In this document: in pieces, positions 22,857-31,150 of the stretch | How positions within the stretch are numbered: position 1 is the first letter of the stretch | How the letters are laid out: each line of letters begins with the position of its first letter | Assembly (NCBI GenBank): GCA_022703155.1 | Contig: JAKLEH010000011.1 | Location: 1 to 33,042 of the forward strand | Source: Patescibacteria group bacterium | GTDB lineage: Bacteria; Patescibacteriota; Patescibacteriia; 2-12-FULL-60-25 | Reading direction: 5' to 3' | DNA length: 33,042 bases | Made by a program: the position numbers and the translations under genes | Notes under the pieces: model-generated | Told to the model about the DNA's origin: nothing | Databases searched by the model: none | The model's input: the letters and a program-made list of their open reading frames with translations, nothing else

Positions 22857-22865
22857 TGGTATAAT
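22857..22865 (+). promoter_or_regulatory. Extended -10 promoter of the GT-B transferase gene
   Basis: TGG-TATAAT with TATAAT at 22860-22865. An ATG at 22864 overlaps the box and cannot be the start. The ATG at 22879 lies 13 bases downstream, with GGAGGG just before it. Confidence 0.65.
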
Positions 22866-22878
22866 GTTTTCGGAGGGT

Positions 22879-24231
22879 ATGAACAACCATCAACCTTGTC
22901 CCCTGAGCCACAAGTGCGCTTATGTGGTTTCCGTCAACATGGGGTATGGCCACGAACGCGCGGCCTACGGACTTAAAGAGATCGCCAACGGCGGCGTGAT
23001 TACGGCCAACGACTATTCGGGCATCCCGCATCGCGACAAAAAACTCTGGGGTTCGAGCCGCAAAGGCTACGAATTCGTCTCGCGGCTGAAACCCATTCCC
23101 CTGGTGGGCGATATGGCGTTTGCCATCATGGACAAAATCCAGGAAATCCCGTCGTTTTATCCGCGCCGCGACCTTTCCGCCCCGACTTATCAGGTCGCAC
23201 AGACGTATTACATGATCGAAAAGCTGGGATTGTGCCGGCATTTGATAGAAAAATTGAGCAAAAAACCCTTGCCTTTGGTGTGCACGTTCTTCATACCGGC
23301 GTTCGCGGCCGAGGTTTACGATTATCCGGGCGACATTTACGTGGTGCTGTGCGACGCGGACATTTCGCGCGCCTGGGTGGCCCGCGACCCCAAAAAGAGC
23401 CGCATCAAATATTTTGCGCCTAACGGCCGCGTAGTGGAAAGGTTGAAGCTGTACGGCGTGCGCGAAGAGAACATCTACCACACGGGTTTTCCCTTGCCCA
23501 AAGAAGCCATCGGCGATTTGGCCGGAACGGTGACGCGCCGCGATACCATGACCCGCATCTGCAACCTGGACCCCAACGGCATCTTCCTCAAGCGCTACCA
23601 ACGCGTCATCGAAAGCGAGCTGGGCAAAGACACCTGCGCCGTCAAACCCGACCATCCCCTAACCGTCATGTTCGCGGTCGGCGGAGCGGGCGCGCAAAAA
23701 CAACTGGCCATAGACATCCTTTCCAGTCTCAAAAAACGCCTCATCCGCAACGGTTTGCGCTTCCGCTTGATGGCCGGAACGCGCAAAGAATCGGCGCACG
23801 ATTTCATGAACGCCGCGCGTCAACTCAAAATCGGGCACTTGGTGGGCAAAAAACTTTTCATCGATTACTACCCGGATCGGCCGTCTTATTTCCGCGAATT
23901 CACCAAACTGCTGCGTAAAACCGACGTGCTTTGGACCAAGCCATCGGAACTTTCCTTTTACTGCGGCATGGGTTTGCCCATCCTGATGGCGCCGACCGTG
24001 GGTTCGCAAGAGGACTTCAACCGAACCTGGCTCATGTACATCGGAGCGGGCATCGACCAAGGCGACCCCAAATCCACGGACGAATGGCTGTACGACTGGA
24101 TCAATTCCGGCGGCATCGCCCGCGCCGCCTGGAACGGCTACATGGAAGCCCCGCAACACGGCTCGTACCGCATCGAAGGCATCATCACGGGCACGCGCAT
24201 GGATGTTGAAACGCTGCCCATGATTGTCTAA
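22879..24231 (+). CDS. GT-B-fold glycosyltransferase (MurG/MGDG-synthase-like)
   Basis: A 450-residue soluble or peripheral enzyme of the GT-B fold, which moves a sugar from a nucleotide donor. The N-terminal domain opens with SVNMGYGHERAAYGL, the variant of the G-x-G-H motif of monogalactosyldiacylglycerol synthase and MurG-like enzymes. The C-terminal domain has MFAVGGAGAQKQLA, VLWTKPSELSFYCGMGLPILMAPTVGSQE (the acceptor-side G-x-P-x-(L/I) and E signature) and a donor-binding loop. It is too divergent to assign a substrate; a lipid or surface-glycan acceptor is plausible. It ends at a strong terminator. Confidence 0.8.
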   Translation: MNNHQPCPLSHKCAYVVSVNMGYGHERAAYGLKEIANGGVITANDYSGIPHRDKKLWGSSRKGYEFVSRLKPIPLVGDMAFAIMDKIQEIPSFYPRRDLSAPTYQVAQTYYMIEKLGLCRHLIEKLSKKPLPLVCTFFIPAFAAEVYDYPGDIYVVLCDADISRAWVARDPKKSRIKYFAPNGRVVERLKLYGVREENIYHTGFPLPKEAIGDLAGTVTRRDTMTRICNLDPNGIFLKRYQRVIESELGKDTCAVKPDHPLTVMFAVGGAGAQKQLAIDILSSLKKRLIRNGLRFRLMAGTRKESAHDFMNAARQLKIGHLVGKKLFIDYYPDRPSYFREFTKLLRKTDVLWTKPSELSFYCGMGLPILMAPTVGSQEDFNRTWLMYIGAGIDQGDPKSTDEWLYDWINSGGIARAAWNGYMEAPQHGSYRIEGIITGTRMDVETLPMIV

Positions 24232-24245
24232 AAAATTTGAACATA

Positions 24246-24270
24246 AAAAAGCCCCTTGGGGGCTTTTTTT
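24246..24270 (+). terminator. Terminator of the GT-B transferase gene
   Basis: AAAAAGCCCC/GGGGC stem with a 3-base loop, then seven Ts. Confidence 0.95.
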
Positions 24271-24277
24271 GTAACCA

Positions 24278-24306
24278 TTGACCCGCGTTTTTACACGTGA
24301 TAACAC
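24278..24306 (+). promoter_or_regulatory. Promoter of the ribbon-helix-helix gene
   Basis: TTGACC (24278-24283), 17 bases, TAACAC (24301-24306) preceded by TGA. A strong GGAGGAG follows at 24329-24335. Confidence 0.5.
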
Positions 24307-24339
24307 GTTGGCCCAAGGCGCCTTGCGCGGAGGAGTGGC

Positions 24340-24572
24340 ATGAGACAATCCAAGAAAGACCTCAAAAAACGACCAACGCCAAACCGCCATCGACTTATTG
24401 CGTCATTTGCCTCTCAACCTATCTTGGCGATTTCGAGGAAATGGACAACAAAGTCCAAGAGCTAAAGACTCGCGGCCTCAAATGCGCCTCGCGCAGCTTG
24501 CTCATACGATACGCGATCGCCCAACTCGACCTGGACAAAGCCTTCAAAGACCTGTCCGACCAATCCTTTTAA
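24340..24572 (+). pseudogene. Ribbon-helix-helix-like gene with apparent frameshift
   Basis: The best start signal is ATG 24340 behind GGAGGAG. That frame begins MRQSKKDLKKRP and runs into unrelated sequence. The protein-like body lies in the -1 frame: YCVICLSTYLGDFEEMDNKV, then LKTRGLKCASRSLLIRYAIAQLDL. This resembles a ribbon-helix-helix DNA-binding protein. The frames could join at the A6 run at 24364-24369, giving roughly 77 residues. A one-base error or decay is the simplest explanation; slippage is possible but unproven. A reading from GTG 24297 is open but starts upstream of the promoter -10 box. Confidence 0.6.
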
Positions 24573-24590
24573 CCCCATATGGGGTTTTTT
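24571..24590 (+). terminator. Terminator of the ribbon-helix-helix gene
   Basis: The perfect palindrome AACCCCATATGGGGTT followed by four more Ts. The opposite gene's stop codon lies directly beside it. Confidence 0.8.
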
Positions 24591-24807
24591 ACACGCCGCC
24601 CAATCGCGCGAAGAGAATGAATCCGCCGGCGAACACGACCGCTATGGCATATGGGGCGAATTCAGAAACCCAACAGCTGTCCGTGGGCACTTCTTGTGTT
24701 TGTATCACCCCTTTTAGACGTTCGACACAACCGGCACCGAACGAAGATGCCATAACTAACGACGCGAAGGCGCAAATCTGAACGGGTGAAAAAGGCTCTT
24801 CAGGCAT
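24589..24807 (-). CDS. Possible small two-span membrane protein
   Basis: A 72-residue frame with two hydrophobic segments (ICAFASLVMASSFGAG and FAPYAIAVVFAGGFILFARLG) and two Cys. The ATG at 24807 has a weak -10-like TACAGT about 16 bases upstream. It ends at the terminator palindrome shared with the convergent gene. The composition is protein-like and no competing gene exists, but there is no family match. A real gene is more likely than not. Confidence 0.45.
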   Translation of the reverse strand: MPEEPFSPVQICAFASLVMASSFGAGCVERLKGVIQTQEVPTDSCWVSEFAPYAIAVVFAGGFILFARLGGV

Positions 24808-24873
24808 AAGTCCGAACGTCTGCACTGTATCCAATGTACGACCGCCGGTCCACCGGCGGACACCGATCCGAGA

Positions 24874-24901
24874 TTGACATATGAAACAATTATGCTAAAC
24901 T
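24874..24901 (+). promoter_or_regulatory. Promoter of tRNA-Glu
   Basis: Perfect TTGACA (24874-24879), 16 bases, TAAACT (24896-24901) preceded by TGC. The transcript should begin about 8-9 bases before the mature tRNA. Confidence 0.85.
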
Positions 24902-24916
24902 ATGGCCCGTAAATGC

Positions 24917-24991
24917 GGCCCGTTCGTCTAGGGGCTAGGACGTCACCCTCTCACGGTGAAAACAGGGGTTCAATTCCCCTACGGGCTACCA
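24917..24991 (+). tRNA. tRNA-Glu (CTC anticodon)
   Basis: Complete cloverleaf. Acceptor GGCCCGT/ACGGGCT (G-T first pair), D-stem GTCT/GGAC, anticodon stem TCACC/GGTGA with loop CTCTCAC (anticodon CTC), T-stem AGGGG/CCCCT with loop TTCAATT. Discriminator A and an encoded CCA follow. The first 7 bases are duplicated at 24904-24910 in the leader. Confidence 0.97.
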
Positions 24992-24994
24992 CGC

Positions 24995-25022
24995 AAAATC
25001 CTCCGACAAGTCGGAGGATTTT
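24995..25022. terminator. Bidirectional terminator between tRNA-Glu and murF
   Basis: A 13-bp perfect stem (AAAATCCTCCGAC with GTCGGAGGATTTT) and a 2-base loop. It ends tRNA-Glu on one strand and murF on the other. Confidence 0.88.
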
Positions 25023-25064
25023 GAAATTCCACACAGCAAACGAAACAAACGAAACGATGTTATT

Positions 25065-26366
25065 TTACAGCCACTCCTGGCTCTGTCTGACCAGCAATTC
25101 CGGCGCTCGCAGCGGTTCAGCCATGAGTTCTTTGGTGATTTTTTCCATACGCGATCCCTGCGAGCCCTTGATGAGCAAAGCGTCGCCGGGCTTGATGATT
25201 TCCTGTTGCAGGAACAGACCGGCGTCCGAGCTGGCATCGAACATGAAAACTTTTTCGTTGGGCATGCCGGCCTTGGCCGCCGCCTCCCCTATCAATTTGC
25301 CGTACTTGCCGCAAGTGACCAGAATGTCCACGCCGGTTTCCGCGGCCATCTTGCCGACGGCCTCATGTTCCGACTCGGTCAACGACCCAAGTTCCAACAT
25401 GTCGCCGAGAACGGCGATGCGCCGTCCGGCAGGCGTAACCGGAAATCTGGCCAAATCGCGCAAGGCCGAAGCCATGGCTTGAGGTTGGGCGTTGTAGCTG
25501 TCATCCAGCAACGCCGTGCCTTTGATACCGGGCACGATACGCGTACGCCCCGGCATGCCGACGTAATTGTCTTGGATATAATCCATGGCCGCCTCCAAGC
25601 CTTGGTCCAAGGATAAAAGAAAAGCCAAGGACGCCGCCACGGCATAGGCGTGCGCCTCGCCGTAAACCCCACGCAACCTAATGGTCTTAACGTGGTTGCG
25701 TAAAATCTCAAATTCTATGTCCAATCCTGCGGATTCTGGATTTTGCGGATCGTAAACCGTTTGGACATTCTTGATGCGCACGGCCGCGGACGACGACTTG
25801 CCGAAGCCGATGACTTCGGCTTTGGTCAGATGCCTGGAATTCCAAGTGGATTCATCGTCGGTGTTCAGCAAAGCTTCGCCGTCTTCGGGCAAAGCGAGAA
25901 GCACTTTGCGCTCCTCGTCGATGGCCGCGTCCACGGTGCCGAAATATTCCGTATGCTCCGCCCCCATGGAAGTCATGATGGCGACGTTGGGTTTGAGCAT
26001 ATCCAAAAGATAATCCAAATCCCCGGGATGGTCGGCCGCAATCTCCAAAATCAACCATTTGACTTTTATCTTCTTTAAACCAATCGCATGGGCCGTGGCC
26101 ACCCACAAAACTTCCAACCACTTGGCCACGCTCTTGCCGGGCATGTCGCACGCAAAAACGGACAGCGGTACGCCCAATTCGTTATTGAAGTTTTTCCGTG
26201 AAGACCTGTACGTCTCCTCTTGGTTGGGGCGTGACATGGCCACGGACAAGGCATAACGCGCCGAAGTCTTGCCCACGGATCCAGCAATCGCCAAAACCCT
26301 GGGTTTGTCTCGGCCCAGCGTCCTTTTGACACATGCACCCAAGTATTTTTCGAGCTGTTTTCGCAT
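25065..26366 (-). CDS. murF: MurF-like UDP-N-acetylmuramoyl-tripeptide:D-Ala-D-Ala ligase
   Basis: The ATP-dependent enzyme that adds D-Ala-D-Ala to the peptidoglycan precursor in the cytoplasm. Its 433 residues show the Mur-ligase order: P-loop AGSVGKTSARY (28-38), NNELGVPL, the LEIAADHPGDLDYL acidic segment, the HTEYFG loop, DDSYNAQPQAM, LGDMLELG (typical of MurF) and KGSQGSRMEK at the C-terminus. The P-loop reads GSVGKTS rather than the usual GTNGKTS. The N-terminal UDP-binding domain of E. coli MurF seems missing. Together with the ftsI gene 54 bases upstream it forms a wall-synthesis pair. A Shine-Dalgarno-like GGCGGAG lies too far upstream to help. Confidence 0.9.
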   Translation of the reverse strand: MRKQLEKYLGACVKRTLGRDKPRVLAIAGSVGKTSARYALSVAMSRPNQEETYRSSRKNFNNELGVPLSVFACDMPGKSVAKWLEVLWVATAHAIGLKKIKVKWLILEIAADHPGDLDYLLDMLKPNVAIMTSMGAEHTEYFGTVDAAIDEERKVLLALPEDGEALLNTDDESTWNSRHLTKAEVIGFGKSSSAAVRIKNVQTVYDPQNPESAGLDIEFEILRNHVKTIRLRGVYGEAHAYAVAASLAFLLSLDQGLEAAMDYIQDNYVGMPGRTRIVPGIKGTALLDDSYNAQPQAMASALRDLARFPVTPAGRRIAVLGDMLELGSLTESEHEAVGKMAAETGVDILVTCGKYGKLIGEAAAKAGMPNEKVFMFDASSDAGLFLQQEIIKPGDALLIKGSQGSRMEKITKELMAEPLRAPELLVRQSQEWL

Positions 26367-26420
26367 ACCGGTTAAACGTAACTCCGCCTACGCGTTTTGT
26401 CGAGGCCTATGGACGAAGCG

Positions 26421-28172
26421 CTAGCGGTTAGGCTTAACGCCCAAGTATTGCAATAAAAATTTGGCCATGTCACCCCAGACCGGGGCCGCGCAACTTTCCG
26501 CCCATTGGGCTTTGCGCGGATTGTCGAATTTGACCAGCATCACGAATTTTGGGTTGTCGGCCGGCGCAAAACCGATAAGCGAAGCGATGACTTTGCCATC
26601 TTCGTATCCCGGGCCGTTCTTTTTTGGGACTTGGGCCGTGCCGGTTTTTCCAGCCACCCAATAGCCAGGCACGCCGGCCTTTTGCCCGTGGCCGTTCTCG
26701 ATCACCGAAACCAGCATGCCGGAAACCACATGCGCCGCCCGCGCCGATATCGGCTGTCCGACCTTCTCAGGTTCGGTTTTTACGGTCCGGCCGTCGGGAT
26801 AAATGGTTTCCGCGACGATATTGGGGCGCATGAGCGTGCCTTGGTTGGCGAGCGCCGCAAACGCGGACGTCATCTGCAGCGGCGTGACGGTAATGCCTTG
26901 ACCGTATGAGGCCGTGGCCGCGAACACGTCGCCCTTGCGGTCCAAAGGCGAGATGTCGCCGGCCGATTCCGGCGTGAGTCCGATGCCGGTTTTTTGCCCG
27001 AAACCGAACGCTTTGACGTATTCCCTAAAAGACTTCTTGCCCAATTGCCGTTGCACGAAAATCGAACCCGTATTCAACGACAGCTCCAACACTTGGGTCA
27101 TGGTCTGCACCCCATGGGCTTTCAAATCCGAATTCCTGATGGTGTGGTCGTCGATGTTCTCTTCGCCCTTGTCCACGTACGTGGTTTTGGGCCCGACTTT
27201 GCCCGCGTCCACGCCGGCGGCCATGGTTATGCCCTTAAAAATCGAGCCCGGTTCGTACGACACGAAAGTCACCGGATTGTTGAAAACCCCGACGTCGGAA
27301 ATTTCCTTAAGATTGGCCGGATCGAAATCCGGATACGAACACATGGCCAAGACCGCTCCGGTCTGCGGCTCCATGACCACGATGCTGCCGCCGTCAGCCG
27401 CGTATTCCAACACCCCTTGTTTGACGTGTTCGCAGGCCTGAAATTGGATGGAACGGTCCAAAGTCAAAACCACATCCGCGCCGTTGACGGCTTCACGCAA
27501 ATTGTTGGTGGCAAAAACCAAGCGCCTGCCCTGGGCGTCCTTTTCCCCCTCCAGCATGCCCGGTTTGCCGGCCAATACCTCTTGAAACGCGTTTTCCACG
27601 CCGTACCGGCCTGTCAATTGCCCCTTGTCGTCAGGCGTGACCAACCCGATGACCTGGCCGCCCATGCCCGGTTCCGGATACAGGCGCGCGGGTTGGCGCG
27701 AATAGCCTATGCCTCGCATGGGTTGTTCGCGAAACCTTTTTATCAAATCGATAGGCGCATCCTTGACCAAAACTTCATACGGGTCGTCTTTCTTGGCCGT
27801 GAGTTTTGTGACCAAATCCACGTCCGGCATGCCCAAAACCGGCGCCAACTCATGTGCGGTCTTCACCGGGTCATCCATGTCTTTGGGCACGGCGTACAAG
27901 GTCCAAGAATCGCGGTTGGCGGCCAAAGGGTAGGCTTTGCCGTCGGTGCGGTCGCGGATCAGGATGCGCCCGCGGGTTGGCATGAGGCGCGACTGCAGAT
28001 CGTGCTGGTCCGAAGCCAAAAGCTGGTACATCTGCCGGTCGGCAATCTGCAACTTGGCCAAACGCAAACCCATGACCGCGAACAAAACGCATACCCCGAC
28101 GGTCAACATCAAAAAACGGAAATCCGTTTTCCGGCCGTCGTCGCGTTCGAGCCTGGCTACGCCGTAATGCAC
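26421..28172 (-). CDS. ftsI: FtsI/PBP2-type transpeptidase
   Basis: A penicillin-binding protein of 583 residues that makes 4-3 peptide crosslinks, probably at the division septum. It has one N-terminal membrane span (FLMLTVGVCVLFAVMGLRLA), the PBP dimerisation domain, then the penicillin-binding triad: S309-x-x-K312 (EPGSIFKGIT), S365-L-N (SLNTG) and K509-T-G (AGKTGTAQ). It starts with GTG, and an extended -10 box lies 6 bases before it, so the transcript should be leaderless. murF follows, which supports the division/wall assignment. It could also serve elongation (PBP2); no PASTA domain is present. Confidence 0.93.
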   Translation of the reverse strand: MHYGVARLERDDGRKTDFRFLMLTVGVCVLFAVMGLRLAKLQIADRQMYQLLASDQHDLQSRLMPTRGRILIRDRTDGKAYPLAANRDSWTLYAVPKDMDDPVKTAHELAPVLGMPDVDLVTKLTAKKDDPYEVLVKDAPIDLIKRFREQPMRGIGYSRQPARLYPEPGMGGQVIGLVTPDDKGQLTGRYGVENAFQEVLAGKPGMLEGEKDAQGRRLVFATNNLREAVNGADVVLTLDRSIQFQACEHVKQGVLEYAADGGSIVVMEPQTGAVLAMCSYPDFDPANLKEISDVGVFNNPVTFVSYEPGSIFKGITMAAGVDAGKVGPKTTYVDKGEENIDDHTIRNSDLKAHGVQTMTQVLELSLNTGSIFVQRQLGKKSFREYVKAFGFGQKTGIGLTPESAGDISPLDRKGDVFAATASYGQGITVTPLQMTSAFAALANQGTLMRPNIVAETIYPDGRTVKTEPEKVGQPISARAAHVVSGMLVSVIENGHGQKAGVPGYWVAGKTGTAQVPKKNGPGYEDGKVIASLIGFAPADNPKFVMLVKFDNPRKAQWAESCAAPVWGDMAKFLLQYLGVKPNR

Positions 28173-28178
28173 TACCGA

Positions 28179-28187
28179 AGTATAGCA
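28179..28187 (-). promoter_or_regulatory. Extended -10 promoter of ftsI
   Basis: Minus-strand TGC-TATACT with TATACT at 28179-28184, then 6 bases to the GTG at 28172. No -35 box visible. Confidence 0.65.
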
Positions 28188-28226
28188 AGAGCGTTTTAGG
28201 CCAGGGAAGAAGGCCTGCGGATAGCC

Positions 28227-29489
28227 TTACAGGTATTTTTTACCTTTAAGCTCCGGGGGCAGATATTCTTGGTCGACCGGACCGTCGTATGACGGATTGT
28301 ATTTGTAATCTTTGCCGTAGCCCAAATCCTTCATCAGCCTGGTCGGGGCGTTGCGCAAGTGCAACGGCACGCCCAAATCCGAAGTTTCGCGCGCGTCGGA
28401 GGCTGCCCGGCCGTAAGCCAAATACACGGCATTGGATTTGGGCGCCTTGGCCAGATACGCGGCCAGTTCGGCCAAATGCACGTTGCATTCGGGCATGCCG
28501 ATGAGTTGGACGGCTTGCATTACGGCCACGGCCAAAACCACGGCTTGCGGGTCGGCCAAGCCCACGTCTTCGGCCGCGAACCGTACCAAGCGGCGCGCCA
28601 CGTACACCGGATCCTCCCCGGCTTCCAACATGCGCGCCAACCAATACAAACTCGCGTCCGCGTCCGAACCGCGCAACGACTTGTGCAGGGCGCTAATGAC
28701 GTTGTAATGCTCCTCCCCGTTCTTGTCGTACCTGACCTGGCTGCGTTGAATAATTTTTTTGACCAATTCCAAACCGATGGACTTTTTGCCTTTCGCGTCC
28801 GCCGACGCTTCTGCCAAGTTGGCCACCATCTCCAAAATATTCAAAGCCGTTCGCGCGTCGCCGTCCGCAAAACCCACCATGGCGTCCATGGCGTTTCGAT
28901 CCACTTGGATGTCGGAACCGCCCAAACCATTGGTTTCGTCGGACAAAGCGCGCTCCAAGATGGCCTTGATCGCCGTCTCCGAAAGCGGCTCAAGCACGAA
29001 AACCCGGGCCCGAGACAGCAACGCCCCATTGACTTCGAAGCTTGGGTTTTCGGTCGTGGCGCCGATGAAGACCAAAGTCCCGCGTTCCACATGCGGCAAA
29101 AGCGCATCCTGTTGTCCTTTGTTGAACCTATGTATTTCGTCAATGAACAAAATCGTGCGCCTTCCGGTTTTTTTTAATTGTTCGGCGCGCGCCACGATTT
29201 TACGGATATCGGCGACGCCCGAAGTCACGGCCGACAACCTGACGAAATCCGCCTTGGCCGTCTTGGCGATGACTTCGGCCAAAGTGGTCTTGCCGGTTCC
29301 GGGCGGACCCCAAAAAACGCAACTCGGAACCTGGTCGCTCTCAACCAGTCGTCTGAAGGCGGCCGACGGACCGACCAGGGCGTCTTGGCCTACGATTTGG
29401 TCCAGGGTCTGGGGACGCATCCGGTCGGCCAAAGGCGCGCGGGCCACGGCATCTGAGGCTGAATCGTCACCGAATAAGCTTTGGGGCAT
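28227..29489 (-). CDS. rarA: RarA/MgsA-type AAA+ replication-recombination ATPase
   Basis: A clamp-loader-like AAA+ ATPase (420 residues) that works at stalled replication forks. Visible elements are RPQTLDQIVGQDALVG, Walker A GPPGTGKTT, Walker B ILFIDEIHRF, sensor 1 GATTENPSFEVN and the arginine finger region SRARV. The RarA-specific C-terminal part follows (RGSDADASLYWLARMLEAGEDP, RRLVRFAAEDVGLADPQA, YLAYGRA). The start at ATG 29489 gives MPQSLFGDD, close to family N-termini; an upstream in-frame start at 29546 adds 19 unusual residues. The gene ends 54 bases before ftsI. Confidence 0.95.
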   Translation of the reverse strand: MPQSLFGDDSASDAVARAPLADRMRPQTLDQIVGQDALVGPSAAFRRLVESDQVPSCVFWGPPGTGKTTLAEVIAKTAKADFVRLSAVTSGVADIRKIVARAEQLKKTGRRTILFIDEIHRFNKGQQDALLPHVERGTLVFIGATTENPSFEVNGALLSRARVFVLEPLSETAIKAILERALSDETNGLGGSDIQVDRNAMDAMVGFADGDARTALNILEMVANLAEASADAKGKKSIGLELVKKIIQRSQVRYDKNGEEHYNVISALHKSLRGSDADASLYWLARMLEAGEDPVYVARRLVRFAAEDVGLADPQAVVLAVAVMQAVQLIGMPECNVHLAELAAYLAKAPKSNAVYLAYGRAASDARETSDLGVPLHLRNAPTRLMKDLGYGKDYKYNPSYDGPVDQEYLPPELKGKKYL

Positions 29490-29548
29490 ATGTTTCGTAC
29501 CGACTTTCACTAGAACAAGATTAGAACGCCGGACGCTTGCCGTCAAAC

Positions 29549-29574
29549 AAAAACCCGCGACGGTCCGCGGGTTT
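29549..29574 (-). terminator. Terminator of the cysteine-rich protein gene
   Basis: AAACCCGCG/CGCGGGTTT stem with a 6-base loop and a T run on the minus strand, right after the stop codon at 29595. Confidence 0.9.
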
Positions 29575-29594
29575 GGGATTCTGAATGAAACGGC

Positions 29595-31148
29595 CTATTT
29601 AATCGTGCCGTAGCACGTGTTCTTGCACTGCATCAATTCGTTGGAGCAGATGTCCATGTTGGCGTTGTCCAGCATTTGGCAATTTTGGTATTCTGGTACG
29701 CATTTTTCCTTATAACACGTTTCGCCGGCCGTATTGAGCGGAGCGGCTGCGGGAGAAGTTTGCGCCTCGGTCCCGCCGGTCTGTCCTGAACCGCTCGACG
29801 CCGAACCGCAACTGTCGAAACAGTCCGTGATTTCGTTGAAGCATGAAGCCGATTCGCACTTGGCGTATTTGTCATGACAGGCTCCCAATTGTTCGACGCC
29901 GCATGTGGTGCAGGTTTTTTGGCAATAGCTCTGCACGGCGTCGCACACCGCTTCGTTCTTGTTCAGGTCCATGCAACGCGACCGGATCTTGTCGCACGCG
30001 TAAGCCTGCTTGTCGTCGCAAGACGCTGCCGCATCCTGGGGAGGCTGGCATTTTTCCAAGCACATTTTTTTATTCTTGAAACACACAATTTCGTCGGTCT
30101 TTTGGTCGCCTTGGGCCACGCCCGAGGAGCACTTCTTGTACTCTTCCTCGCAAGCCATGGCTTGTTCGTCGGAACATGCTCCAGTGCCGCCGGAAGCCTG
30201 TTCAGGGTTATTTCCCGTGCATTTGTCTATGCAGTCCTGCTGCATCTTTTTGGCGCCGGCCTCATCGCCGGCCTCAATGTATTTTTTGTACGTGTCGTTG
30301 CACGCCGCCAATTCCTTTTCCGTGCACTTGCCGGTTTGCGGCTGCGATTTGCAGACTTCGGATTGGCACGTCCCCTTCAGCTTGTCGCACAGGGCCAACG
30401 CGTCTTTGCTGTAACTCGCCGAACCGCCTTTGCAAATCGCTTCCATGCGCTTGCATTGGTCAGGACAGGCGTCGTCGGGAATGGAATTTTCGTCCTTGAG
30501 CTTGCAGGCTTTGACCAAACACGTGCGGTTGTTGGTCCGGCAAGACTCGACCGCATTGGCTTTTGACGACAGCGAGGCGTATTCAAGACAGCCGCCCAAA
30601 GCCACGGCGCAACGGTCTTGGCAGGATATGGGGGGACGCGGCATGTCGTTGCATTTGGTCACGCAAGAGTTCGCGTCGGCCAAGCATTGGTCAAGACCGC
30701 CGACCGCCAAGACCGAAGGTTTGGCCGTGGCGCTCCCGCCTTTGGCTTTGCATTGCGCCAAAGCTTTGCGGCAATCATTGAGACATTCAGAACGTCCGTC
30801 TTCGGCTTTGCACGTCACTCCGGATTTGAGCATGTCGGTCACCATGCCGGCCTGCTGCGTTCCGGACATGGTCTGCAAAGTCTGTTCCATACTCTTCAGT
30901 TGGTCTTGGAGCTTTTGCAGTTGCGCCGCGTCCACGGAAACCTTCTTGCCACCCGTGTCGCTCTGCGCCCAAAGCGCCACCGGACCGCCGATCACCAGCA
31001 ACGACAAAACCACCAATCCCACCAGCCATTTGGCGAAAGGGTTTTGCGGCGCTGTTGACGGAGCCGTGGGTGGAACAGTGTCCGGCTCGCTAATCGGCGT
31101 CGGCGGTTCGTCCGCCAAGCCACGCTTGCCGCGTTTGGTTTTGACCAT
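29595..31148 (-). CDS. Membrane-anchored protein of eight six-cysteine repeats
   Basis: A 517-residue protein not assignable to a known family. Residues 1-40 are basic and Pro-rich, and one span follows (WLVGLVVLSLLVIGGPVALW). A short coiled coil (LQKLQDQLKSMEQTLQTM) precedes eight repeats holding 46 of the 47 Cys. Each repeat has one helix-like arm C-x(3-7)-C-x6-C, a linker, and a second arm C-x6-C-x(3-4)-C. Examples are CSDEQAMACEEEYKKC then CFKNKKMCLEKC. The fourth repeat has lost one Cys from each arm. The seven complete units could each make three disulfides. The protein should lie outside the cell, tethered by the span. The TTG at 31154 is rejected for ATG 31148. The promoter at 31190-31198 and a palindromic leader suggest regulated expression. 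Confidence 0.85.
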   Translation of the reverse strand: MVKTKRGKRGLADEPPTPISEPDTVPPTAPSTAPQNPFAKWLVGLVVLSLLVIGGPVALWAQSDTGGKKVSVDAAQLQKLQDQLKSMEQTLQTMSGTQQAGMVTDMLKSGVTCKAEDGRSECLNDCRKALAQCKAKGGSATAKPSVLAVGGLDQCLADANSCVTKCNDMPRPPISCQDRCAVALGGCLEYASLSSKANAVESCRTNNRTCLVKACKLKDENSIPDDACPDQCKRMEAICKGGSASYSKDALALCDKLKGTCQSEVCKSQPQTGKCTEKELAACNDTYKKYIEAGDEAGAKKMQQDCIDKCTGNNPEQASGGTGACSDEQAMACEEEYKKCSSGVAQGDQKTDEIVCFKNKKMCLEKCQPPQDAAASCDDKQAYACDKIRSRCMDLNKNEAVCDAVQSYCQKTCTTCGVEQLGACHDKYAKCESASCFNEITDCFDSCGSASSGSGQTGGTEAQTSPAAAPLNTAGETCYKEKCVPEYQNCQMLDNANMDICSNELMQCKNTCYGTIK

Positions 31149-31150
31149 AT

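Noticed and set aside
28188-28226. Hairpin between rarA and ftsI as a terminator
   Set aside because: AGGCC/GGCCT pairs around 9 bases but no T run follows on the minus strand, so it is not a standard terminator.
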